Of a stretch of 64,000 nucleotides of DNA, positions 24,951 through 32,777 are shown piece after piece; position 1 is the stretch's first letter; each line of letters opens with the position of its first letter. Below the pieces are notes generated by a model that searched no databases, was not told the origin of the DNA, and saw nothing but the letters and a program-made list of their open reading frames with translations. Location: positions 62,001 through 126,000 of the forward strand of contig CBDFHW010000026.1 of NCBI GenBank assembly GCA_965247815.1. The letters are read 5' to 3'. This stretch comes from CBDAQA01 sp965247815 (GTDB lineage Bacteria > Planctomycetota > Phycisphaerae > Tepidisphaerales > Tepidisphaeraceae). The translations under genes and the position numbers were made by a program.

Positions 24951-25892
24951 ATGAAATTTCGAAGGCTCGGAAAAACTGGCCTGCGCGTCTCGGTGGTGGG
25001 CATCGGGACCTGGCAATACGGCGGCGAGTGGGGAATGCGGTTCACGCAACCCGATGTCGATTCGATTTTCAACAAGGCCCGCGAACTGGGCGTAAATCTG
25101 ATCGACACCGCCGAATGCTACGGCGACCACACGGCTGAGAGGTTCATTGGGGCGGCGATTCAGCGTGACCGGGAAAAGTGGATCGTCGCCACAAAGTTCG
25201 GGCACGTGTTCCATGGCCCGTTCGACCGAACCGACGAGCGGTCGGCCAAGGATGTTCGCAACCAGGTCGAAGCTTCGCTGGTCGCGCTTCGCACCGATTA
25301 CATCGATCTGCTGCAGTTTCATAGCGTGCGGGATTCCGAGTTTTTCGACCCGGCCGTACACGCGGAACTGGCGGCGCTGGTTGCCGAAGGAAAAGTTCGA
25401 TTCGTTGGCAATTCCATCGGATCGAATGCGATCGCCGCCGACGGGTCGAACCCGCAGGTGGCGCGGTCATCGGCACTCGGCGTCACCGTGCTGCAGGTGA
25501 TCTACAATCGGCTCGACCGTCGCCCGGAACAGGGGAAGCCGAGCGTGTTCGACACGGCCGTCACAGAGAACCTCGGCGTCCTGGCCCGGGTGCCATTGGC
25601 GAGCGGTCTGTTAAGCGGCAAGTACAAACCGGGCGTTGTTTTCCCCGAAGGAGACGTCCGGGCGCGATGGAAGGATCCGCACCTGGACGACAAGCTGTCC
25701 GAGGTGCTCGCGATCGGGCGCGACGAAGTCCCACCCGGGGTCGAGATGTTGACGTGGGCTCTGGCGTGGTGCCTGAATCACCCGGCGGTGACGGCGGTCA
25801 TCCCGGGCTGTAAATCGGCCCGGCATATGGAAAACAACGCGAGGGCCGCTGACCTGGCACCGGTATTCGAGGCGACCTCGGTCGATGACTGA
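24951..25892 (+). CDS. Aldo/keto reductase
   Basis: About 313 residues with a (beta/alpha)8 NADPH-dependent reductase pattern. Catalytic tetrad candidates are Asp and Tyr in NLIDTAECYGDH, Lys in IVATKFGH and His in LLQFHSV; the FVGNSIGS region and AVIPGCKSARHMENN C-terminal cofactor block fit the AKR family (general aldehyde/ketone reductases). The physiological substrate is unknown. The ATG at 24951 begins MKFRRLGKTGLRVS, the normal family N-terminus. The stop overlaps the start of the next short-chain dehydrogenase gene by 8 bases, so the two are probably coupled. Confidence 0.9.
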   Translation: MKFRRLGKTGLRVSVVGIGTWQYGGEWGMRFTQPDVDSIFNKARELGVNLIDTAECYGDHTAERFIGAAIQRDREKWIVATKFGHVFHGPFDRTDERSAKDVRNQVEASLVALRTDYIDLLQFHSVRDSEFFDPAVHAELAALVAEGKVRFVGNSIGSNAIAADGSNPQVARSSALGVTVLQVIYNRLDRRPEQGKPSVFDTAVTENLGVLARVPLASGLLSGKYKPGVVFPEGDVRARWKDPHLDDKLSEVLAIGRDEVPPGVEMLTWALAWCLNHPAVTAVIPGCKSARHMENNARAADLAPVFEATSVDD

Positions 25893-27006
25893 GGCGATTG
25901 CAAAGTATCGGTACGGTGATTGCACGCGTGACGGCATGTCAAACCCATCCGGAGTCCGATCCGTTTCTCGGCAATCTAAGGCCCGCGGCAGTTGGATTGT
26001 GCCGGTGGCAGCAACCGCGATCGGCGTCGTCGGAAGTTTTCTTTTCGCCCGATCGGCCGTGCGCCGCAGCCGATGGATGTCGTTGGCGGGCCGGTCAGCA
26101 CTCATCACCGGCGGTTCGCGCGGGCTCGGCATGGCGATGGCTCGGGAGCTGGTTCGGAGCGGCGCCGACGTGGCGATCTGCGCGCGGGACGCCGACGAAT
26201 TGCACCGCGCCCGCGCACAGCTGCAGGCGATGACAGACCGCGAGGTGTTCGCGATCGAATGTGACGTCACCGTGCCTGAACAGATGATCGCGACGGTGCA
26301 AACCGCGGCACGACATTTTGGAGGTTTGGACATCCTGATCAACAACGCCGGGCGGATCCAGGTCGGACCGCTCGCGGATCAGACGGTGGACGATTTCGAG
26401 ACCTCAATGGCGACGCATTTCCAAGGTCCGCTCCGGGCAATGTTGACGGCAGTCCCGATCATGAAGTCGAGCGGGGGAGGGCGAATCGTGAACATCGCAT
26501 CGATCGCCGGAAAGATTGCGGTCCCGCACCTTGCTCCGTATAGCGCGAGCAAGTTCGCGCTCGTCGGGCTGTCCGAGGCATTGCGTACTGAACTGATAGC
26601 GGACCGGATCTATGTGACGACAGTCTGCCCGGGGCTCGTCCGAACGGGGAGCCCGAGAAACGCGGAGTTCAAAGGTCAGGCTGAAAAGGAATACGAATGG
26701 TTCGCCACCAGCGATGTGCTGCCGGGGCAATCGATTTCCGCCGACCGGCTGGCGAAAAAGATCATCCGCGCGATGCAGGTTGGTGACGCCAAGCTAATCG
26801 CGCCGCTGATGGCGAGCCTTCCGGCAAAGCTTCAGGGCATCGCTTCGGGGACGGTAACTGAACTGCTGTCTCTCGCGAACAGACTCTTGCCAGCCCCGGG
26901 CACTGAGGGCCCGGGGAGCTTTAGGGGCCGGGAAGTGGATCAGAGCCTTAATACGTTTGCCAAGACGCGAAACGATTCGGCCGCGAGAGAGAATAACGAG
27001 TTCTGA
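25885..27006 (+). CDS. Membrane-anchored short-chain dehydrogenase
   Basis: A 373-residue classical SDR with an N-terminal hydrophobic helix (WIVPVAATAIGVVGSFLFA, about residues 37-55). The cofactor motif is TGGSRGLG, with NNAG (ILINNAGRI) and the catalytic triad Ser (NIASIAGK), Tyr and Lys (YSASK). After the core there is a C-terminal tail of about 60 residues, less conserved. The start overlaps the aldo/keto reductase stop. Both are NAD(P)-linked and may act in one pathway, perhaps on a lipid-like substrate given the anchor, but the sequence does not name the substrate. Confidence 0.85.
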   Translation: MTEAIAKYRYGDCTRDGMSNPSGVRSVSRQSKARGSWIVPVAATAIGVVGSFLFARSAVRRSRWMSLAGRSALITGGSRGLGMAMARELVRSGADVAICARDADELHRARAQLQAMTDREVFAIECDVTVPEQMIATVQTAARHFGGLDILINNAGRIQVGPLADQTVDDFETSMATHFQGPLRAMLTAVPIMKSSGGGRIVNIASIAGKIAVPHLAPYSASKFALVGLSEALRTELIADRIYVTTVCPGLVRTGSPRNAEFKGQAEKEYEWFATSDVLPGQSISADRLAKKIIRAMQVGDAKLIAPLMASLPAKLQGIASGTVTELLSLANRLLPAPGTEGPGSFRGREVDQSLNTFAKTRNDSAARENNEF

Positions 27007-27069
27007 TCGGCTGCATTGTCTCGATCGCTGACTGCAAATCTTGGTATAGCAGTTGCTGCTAAATGCTCG

Positions 27070-28143
27070 ATGAATGCAATTGAAAACGCGGACGCAATCA
27101 AGTCGGCTAAAGCGGCGGGGCTGACGTATTCGAAGATCGGTCAACCCGGGCTGACCCGGAAGCGGGCGGGCAAATCGTTCGCGTTTTTTGACGTCAAGGG
27201 GAAGCGGATCAAAGACCCGTTAACGATCAGCCGAATCAATTCGCTCGTCATACCGCCTGCTTATAAAAACGTTTGGATTTGCCCTTCTGAACGTGGACAC
27301 ATTCAGGCGATGGGCAAAGACGCACGCGGCCGAACACAGTACCGGTATCACCCGAAGTGGCGGGAATCGCGGGACGAAGCCAAGTACGAAAAGCTGATCG
27401 CGTTCGGCAGATCATTGCCGAAAATAAGGGCCCGCGTCCGGCGTGATCTGCGTCTGCCGGGTCTGGCCCGAAATAAAGTTCTTGCAACGATCGTGAAACT
27501 GCTTGAGACGACACTGATTCGGGTCGGTAACGACGAGTACGCGAAATCGAACAAATCCTTCGGTCTCACGACCATCCGGAATCGGCACGTGGCCGTCAAA
27601 GGGAATAAGATCAGTTTCACCTTCAAAGGCAAGAGTGGCGTAGACCACGCGATCGAGCTTTCGGACAAACGGCTCGCGGCTGTTGTGAAGAAATGCCAGC
27701 ACCTGCCCGAGCAGGAATTGTTCGAATATGTCGACGACGACGGCGACCGTCACGACATCACCTCGACCGACGTGAATGCTTACATCCAAGAAATCGCCGG
27801 TGACGAGTTTACGGCGAAAGATTTCCGGACCTGGGCCGGGACAGTGCTGGCAGCGTTGGCACTTCAGGAATTCGAAGCTTTCGATTCCGAAGCCCAAGCT
27901 AAGAAGAACGTCGTCGCGGCGATCGAATCGGTCGCGAAAAAGTTGGGAAACACTCGGACCGTCTGCAGAAAATGCTACGTGCACCCCGTAGTGCTGGAGA
28001 CCTATATGCAGGGAAGTCTTCGGGAATCGCTCGGGCAGCAACTGAAAGAGAATCTGACGCGTCGCATTTCGTCGTTGAAGCCGGAGGAATCTGCAGTGAT
28101 GGCGTTACTCCGCGCACGACTGAGTAAATCGAACAAGCCCTGA
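27070..28143 (+). CDS. Poxvirus-type DNA topoisomerase IB
   Basis: About 357 residues. Type IB topoisomerases relax supercoils of either sign by a 3'-phosphotyrosine intermediate. The N-terminal beta domain (LTYSKIGQPGLTRKR to RTQYRYHPKWR) and the catalytic domain are present. Catalytic residues seen: Arg in QYRYHP, Lys/Arg in the middle region (IRVGNDEYAKSN, then GLTTIRNRH), the FRTWAGT block and the active-site Tyr in RKCYVHP. Such enzymes are found in many bacteria. The ATG at 27070 gives a family-like start; an upstream TTG at 27016 is possible. It is 64 bases from the previous gene. Confidence 0.92.
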   Translation: MNAIENADAIKSAKAAGLTYSKIGQPGLTRKRAGKSFAFFDVKGKRIKDPLTISRINSLVIPPAYKNVWICPSERGHIQAMGKDARGRTQYRYHPKWRESRDEAKYEKLIAFGRSLPKIRARVRRDLRLPGLARNKVLATIVKLLETTLIRVGNDEYAKSNKSFGLTTIRNRHVAVKGNKISFTFKGKSGVDHAIELSDKRLAAVVKKCQHLPEQELFEYVDDDGDRHDITSTDVNAYIQEIAGDEFTAKDFRTWAGTVLAALALQEFEAFDSEAQAKKNVVAAIESVAKKLGNTRTVCRKCYVHPVVLETYMQGSLRESLGQQLKENLTRRISSLKPEESAVMALLRARLSKSNKP

Positions 28144-28519
28144 CCCGCGTAGGACTCATTGATCCGCAAAAGCGCGTGCGGTTGCCAGATTGTAGACGCT
28201 GCCAGACGCGCGAACCCGCAACCGCTGCTTCTTATGATCCTAAAAACATAGTGCTTCGCTATAGCGAGCTACGGCAACACAGTACCGCACTTTCAGCTAA
28301 GCAAAAAACCGGCTTTTTTATCAGAATATCCCTTTCGACAGGTGCAGCTTCACAGCTGCAGGGTTGCATGCCTGTGCAGGGGAAACTTTCCTAAAGCCCT
28401 GTAGCATCGAGGATTCTAGCGAGCCTCGCTGGCGATTTCTGAATACAAACCCTATTTAACCTGGTCACGTAAGGGCCGATGTCTGTTGGCATAGAAACGC
28501 CAATGGACGGGATGCCTAC
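28144..28519. other. 376-base intergenic region upstream of cheA
   Basis: No gene is seen between topoisomerase IB and cheA. The region holds a 12-bp perfect palindrome TCGCTATAGCGA (28256-28267), an A6/T6 stretch around CCGGC (28303-28319) that could be a weak terminator, and a GC-poor 3' half. A sigma-28-like promoter candidate lies at 28456-28482. I looked for a c-di-GMP (GEMM) riboswitch because of the downstream diguanylate cyclase and did not find the conserved core. Confidence 0.5.
28456..28482 (+). promoter_or_regulatory. Possible sigma-28 (FliA-type) promoter for the chemosensory cluster
   Basis: TTAA at 28456-28459 and GCCGATGT at 28475-28482 are separated by exactly 15 bases. The FliA consensus is TAAA-N15-GCCGATAA, so the match is 3 of 4 and 6 of 8 with ideal spacing. 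The candidate ends 37 bases before the cheA start. Chance occurrence cannot be excluded. Confidence 0.4.
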
Positions 28520-30604
28520 ATGAATCAACTGCTCGATCAACTCATCGAAAAATGTGCGTCGGCCGCAGTCGCGGCACAACCGGGGGATCTGACCGCGCTC
28601 GCGCAACTGCACACCGACCTCGAAGCCGTCTGCCTCCAGACACCGGACCGTCAAGACACGATCGCGACGGCCACGCGTGCGGCTCACCTAGTCGAGAGCA
28701 TCGTCCTGGGCGACGCCCGCGACGTGACCGCGGTGCTCGAAGAGATCGGATCGCAGATCAATCAGTTGCAGGCGATGCTCCGGGAAACGCCGAAGTCGAC
28801 CGGACCCGCGGTAACCCGCCCGTCGCGCACCGAGCCCGCGCAGCGCGAATCCGCCGAAGCCCCGCGGGCGACCCCGGTTGCCGACGAGCGAATCATCGTT
28901 GCCGATGACGCCGGGATGGCCCTGGAATTCGTCGGCGAGGCCAACGCGCATCTCGACACGGCCGAGGCAAGCCTGCTGAAGCTGGAGGACGACGCGAGTG
29001 ACCTGAACGAAGTTAACGCCGTCTTCAGAGCGTTTCACACGATCAAGGGCGTCGCGGGATTTCTGGAACTGAAACAGATCGGCGCGCTCGCCCACGCCAC
29101 TGAAACGTTGCTCGACCTCGCCCGCAAGTCGAAGTTGCAGTTGAGCGGGGCACGGCTGGACGTGACCCTCGAGGCGCGCGACCTGATGAAGCAGATGGTG
29201 GCCGCCGTCGAAGCGGCCGCGAAGTCGCAGGCGGTGCCGCTCAGGCAGGAAGGCCTGGCCGGGTTGCTCGTGCGGCTCGAAGCGGCGGCGAACGGAAAAG
29301 ACGTCGCGCCGAAGGCGACCGAACGCTCGACACAGGCGGTGACTGTTTCAGTGCCGGCACCGGCACCCGTAGCAGGGCCCGAGGCGTCCGCTGTTGAAAC
29401 TCCGTCGGCAACCGTCCCGCAAGCCCAGGCGGCGCAGCAGCCGCAATCCGACGGCAATGTGAAAGTGGCGACCGGCCGGCTCGACGCGCTGATCAATGCC
29501 GTCGGGGAACTGGTCATCGCCCAGGCGATGGTCGCCCAGGATCTCGGTGTAGTCGCTTCAGACCAACGGCTTTCACGGAACCTGACCCATCTCGGAAAAA
29601 TCACCCGCAGCCTGCAAGATCTGAGCATGGCCATGCGGATGGTGCCGATCGCCGGCGTGTTTCAGAAGATGGCGCGGCTCGCCCGCGACGTGTCACGCAA
29701 GGCCGGTAAAGACGTCGAATTCATTCAGATCGGTGGTGAAACCGAACTCGATCGAAACGTCGTCGAGGCGATCAGCGACCCGCTGGTTCACATGATCAGA
29801 AACGCCGTCGACCACGGCATCGAAAATGGCGAAGACCGCGAGAAAGCCGGCAAGCCCCGTGTCGGCAAGTTGATTCTCAAAGCCTGCCATCAGGCCGGAA
29901 ACGTCGTCATCGAAATCTCCGACGACGGTAAAGGCCTTGCGAAGGAAAAGATCGTCAAGAAGGCGACCGCCGCGGGCATCGTGAAAGAAGGTCAGGAACT
30001 GAGCGATCCGGAAATCTTTCAGCTGATCTTTCACCCCGGTTTGTCCACGGCCGAGAAAATCACCGACATCTCGGGCCGGGGCGTCGGGATGGACGTGGTG
30101 AAGAAAAACGTCGAAGCGCTCCGCGGTCGAATTGAAATCGCGAGCACGCCGGGCAAGGGCAGTCTTTTCACGGTCAGGCTTCCGCTGACGTTGGCCGTCA
30201 TCGACGGGCTCATCGTGAAGGTCGGACCGCAACGGTTTATTATCCCGATTACGAGCATCGAACAGAGCATCCGGCCGATAGCGTCGCAGCTGTCGACCGT
30301 GACCGGCCGGGGCGAGATGTGCAAGGTCCGCGACTCGCTGCTCCCGATCGTCCGGCTTCATCAGCTGTTTCATATCGAGCCGAAGACCCGCGACCCCGCG
30401 GCGGCGCTGATCGTCATCGTCCACGACGGCCCGCACCGACGGTGCCTCCTGGTCGACGAACTGGTCGGACAGCAACAGGTGGTTATCAAATCTGTCGGGG
30501 CCGAGATCGGCCCACTCTCGGGGATTGCCGGCTGCGCCATCCTGGGGGACGGAAACGTGAGTCTCATTCTAGACGTGGCCGGGATTATCAAATCGTCGTC
30601 GTGA
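28520..30604 (+). CDS. cheA: Chemotaxis histidine kinase CheA
   Basis: 694 residues; autophosphorylates on the HPt domain and passes phosphate to response regulators. The N-terminal 130 residues form a helical region not typical of E. coli CheA. HPt spans about 135-235 with the phosphorylated His at 173 (AFHTIKG). An Ala/Pro-rich linker (about 255-315) replaces a clear P2 domain. P3 dimerisation runs to about 380; P4 ATPase has MIRNAVDHG (N box), ISDDGKGL (G1), SGRGVGMDVV (G2) and GKGSLF (G3). P5 CheW-like is at about 560-694. It is the first gene of a same-strand cluster that runs to 41993, with cheW starting 17 bases later. Confidence 0.95.
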   Translation: MNQLLDQLIEKCASAAVAAQPGDLTALAQLHTDLEAVCLQTPDRQDTIATATRAAHLVESIVLGDARDVTAVLEEIGSQINQLQAMLRETPKSTGPAVTRPSRTEPAQRESAEAPRATPVADERIIVADDAGMALEFVGEANAHLDTAEASLLKLEDDASDLNEVNAVFRAFHTIKGVAGFLELKQIGALAHATETLLDLARKSKLQLSGARLDVTLEARDLMKQMVAAVEAAAKSQAVPLRQEGLAGLLVRLEAAANGKDVAPKATERSTQAVTVSVPAPAPVAGPEASAVETPSATVPQAQAAQQPQSDGNVKVATGRLDALINAVGELVIAQAMVAQDLGVVASDQRLSRNLTHLGKITRSLQDLSMAMRMVPIAGVFQKMARLARDVSRKAGKDVEFIQIGGETELDRNVVEAISDPLVHMIRNAVDHGIENGEDREKAGKPRVGKLILKACHQAGNVVIEISDDGKGLAKEKIVKKATAAGIVKEGQELSDPEIFQLIFHPGLSTAEKITDISGRGVGMDVVKKNVEALRGRIEIASTPGKGSLFTVRLPLTLAVIDGLIVKVGPQRFIIPITSIEQSIRPIASQLSTVTGRGEMCKVRDSLLPIVRLHQLFHIEPKTRDPAAALIVIVHDGPHRRCLLVDELVGQQQVVIKSVGAEIGPLSGIAGCAILGDGNVSLILDVAGIIKSSS

Positions 30605-30621
30605 TGAAAGGTTGAAACTTT

Positions 30622-31143
30622 ATGAGCAACGCAACAACGCTGGAAAAATCGGCGGTAGACATTCGGGGCGGGAAATACCTGACCTTCGCCCTCGGGGCTG
30701 AGGAATACGGGCTGGCGATTCTCAAGGTCCGCGAGATCTTCGGGTACATGGAGATCACCGCCGTCCCCCGGACGCCGGCCTACATTCGCGGGGTGATCAA
30801 CCTCCGCGGTCAGGTCATCAGCGTCGTCGACCTCCGGGCCCGGTTCGAGATGCCGGCCGTCGAGCGCACTGAACAGACCTGCATCATCGTCGTGGAAATC
30901 ATTTCCGACGGCCGACGCGTCTCGATGGGAATCGTCGTCGACCGCGTCTCCGAAGTGCTCAACATTCCCGGACCGAGCATCGAAGACGCGCCGGGGTTCG
31001 GGACCGACATCGATACTTCGTTCATCCTCGGAATGGGCAAGATCGGGTCCTCGGTCAAGATCCTGCTCGACATCGACAAAGTGATGACCACTGCACAGGC
31101 GGCGGAAATCTCCGCGATCGCCGCGACAGGAAGACCCGAATAA
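30622..31143 (+). CDS. cheW: Chemotaxis coupling protein CheW
   Basis: A 173-residue CheW: YLTFALGAEEYGLAILKVREI and the VPRTPAYIRGVINLRGQVISVVDLR block are the standard scaffold signature; the last part has MGIVVDRVSEV and a C-terminal LLDIDKVM helix. It links CheA to the receptor tips. It lies 17 bases after cheA with a plain ribosome binding site (AAAGG). This is the only free CheW in the window, so it serves both MCPs. Confidence 0.95.
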   Translation: MSNATTLEKSAVDIRGGKYLTFALGAEEYGLAILKVREIFGYMEITAVPRTPAYIRGVINLRGQVISVVDLRARFEMPAVERTEQTCIIVVEIISDGRRVSMGIVVDRVSEVLNIPGPSIEDAPGFGTDIDTSFILGMGKIGSSVKILLDIDKVMTTAQAAEISAIAATGRPE

Positions 31144-31194
31144 CGTGCCCTGAAGCGGAAGAAAATCAAAGCTACCTCGAATAGGACTACCCCA

Positions 31195-32754
31195 ATGACG
31201 ATCGGAAAAAAAATAACACTGGGATTCGGTGCGACTGTTGCTGTTACCGCCGTCGCAGGAATCATCGGTCACCAGTCGCTGTTGCGCATCCGCGCCGATG
31301 CCAACCAGACAACCGAGAACTCGCTGGTCAACTACTGGGCCGTTGTCGGCATTAACGACAAAGTTCAGTGCACCGAAACGGATATTGCCGAACTGCTCAA
31401 CAACCAGGAGCCGGCGGCCGCTCACGACCTGTTCACCGACTTAGGCGAGAACAAAACTGAATTGGTTCAGGATTACGCCGAGTTCGAACACACTGCCGAT
31501 GACGAAAGGGAAAAACAGGATCTGGCAAAGTTGCAGGAGCTCCGTAAGCCCGCCGAAAAAAGCTGTGCTGCCGTCGTCGAGTTGATCGCTGCGAAAAACC
31601 TGACGCAGGCTCGTCAGCAATTTTTCGCCGAGACCGTGCCGTTGCTTCATGCTTACATGTCGCAAATCGATTCTGACATTGCGTACGAGGACCAGACATT
31701 GCGCGAAGGGACTGCCGACCTACAGGCGAACGTGGCCCGCGGGCTGGCGTCAGTCCGCTGGGGAAGCGGCTCGTCGATTCTGCTCGGCATTCTGATCGGA
31801 CTGTACATCACACGGTCACTGACCTCGGTATTGCGACGCCTGGCCGAGAACCTTTCCAACGGCGCGGACCAGACCTCCAACGCCGCCAGCCAGGTTGCCG
31901 CTTCCAGCCAGTCATTGGCACAGGGCGCGAGCGAACAGGCGGCGAGCCTGGAAGAGACCAGTTCGAGCCTGGAAGAAATCAGCTCGATGACGAAGAAGAA
32001 CGCCGACACCGCCCACCAGACGAGCCTGCTCTCGGCCGAGGCGAAAGCGGTCGCGGACAAGGGCAACCTTGCAATGTCCAAGATGAGCACCGCCATCGCC
32101 GAGATCGAAAAGAGCGCGACCGACACCGCTAGGATCGTCAAGACGATCGACGAGATCGCGTTCCAGACGAATCTGCTGGCGCTCAACGCCGCGGTCGAAG
32201 CCGCCCGCGCCGGCGAAGCCGGGAAAGGATTCGCCGTCGTCGCCGAGGAAGTGCGGAATCTGGCAATGCGGTCCGCCGACGCCGCCAAACATACGACGTC
32301 CCTGATCGAGGGCTCGGTCCAGAACGCCAAGAACGGAGTCACAATCGCGGAGCAGGTCGCGAAGGCACTCGCCGAGATCACAACCGCGAGTGGAAAGGTA
32401 AATCTTCTGGTGGCGGAAATCGCCGCGGCAAGCCAGGAGCAGAGCCAGGGCATTACCCGTGTGAATCAAGCGATTCAGCAAATGGACAAGGTAACGCAGA
32501 GCAATGCCGCCGCCGCCGAGCAATCGGCCGCGAGCGCCGAAGAGCTCAACGGTCAGAGCAATCAGGTTCAGGCGATCGTCGACGAACTGCAACTGCTCGT
32601 CCGCGGCAGCAGCGGGATCGTCGGCCAGTCGTCGGAAACGACGTCACTCAAAATCCTCAGCCCGGAGCGTGGCAACGGCGGTAAGGAATTCCACGCCCGC
32701 GCCAGTTCGAAAACAGGTTCGGAAGATTTTTCAGACTTCAACATCGCGGCCTAA
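31195..32754 (+). CDS. Methyl-accepting chemotaxis protein 1
   Basis: A 519-residue receptor. TM1 is about 7-27, the periplasmic four-helix-bundle sensor about 28-180, TM2 about 183-203, then a cytoplasmic coiled coil. No HAMP domain is evident: after TM2 the chain goes almost straight to the methylation helix (SQSLAQGASEQAASLEET). The kinase-control tip is EIAFQTNLLALNAAVEAA with AGEAGKGFAVVAEEVRNLA, highly conserved. Glu/Gln methylation sites are in the SSLEEIS region. The C-terminus is DFSDFNIAA, in which DFSDF fits the CheR-binding pentapeptide pattern x-[HFYW]-x-x-[HFYW]. The signalling domain is very similar at DNA level to MCP 2, evidence of tandem duplication. Confidence 0.93.
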   Translation: MTIGKKITLGFGATVAVTAVAGIIGHQSLLRIRADANQTTENSLVNYWAVVGINDKVQCTETDIAELLNNQEPAAAHDLFTDLGENKTELVQDYAEFEHTADDEREKQDLAKLQELRKPAEKSCAAVVELIAAKNLTQARQQFFAETVPLLHAYMSQIDSDIAYEDQTLREGTADLQANVARGLASVRWGSGSSILLGILIGLYITRSLTSVLRRLAENLSNGADQTSNAASQVAASSQSLAQGASEQAASLEETSSSLEEISSMTKKNADTAHQTSLLSAEAKAVADKGNLAMSKMSTAIAEIEKSATDTARIVKTIDEIAFQTNLLALNAAVEAARAGEAGKGFAVVAEEVRNLAMRSADAAKHTTSLIEGSVQNAKNGVTIAEQVAKALAEITTASGKVNLLVAEIAAASQEQSQGITRVNQAIQQMDKVTQSNAAAAEQSAASAEELNGQSNQVQAIVDELQLLVRGSSGIVGQSSETTSLKILSPERGNGGKEFHARASSKTGSEDFSDFNIAA

Positions 32755-32777
32755 ATAAGCCTTAAAGGGAGATTATC

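Noticed and set aside
27070..28143. Topoisomerase IB as a sign of viral origin
   Set aside because: This type is widespread in bacteria and no phage genes are near.
28144..28519. c-di-GMP riboswitch upstream of cheA
   Set aside because: The conserved GEMM core and tetraloop receptor sequences are absent.
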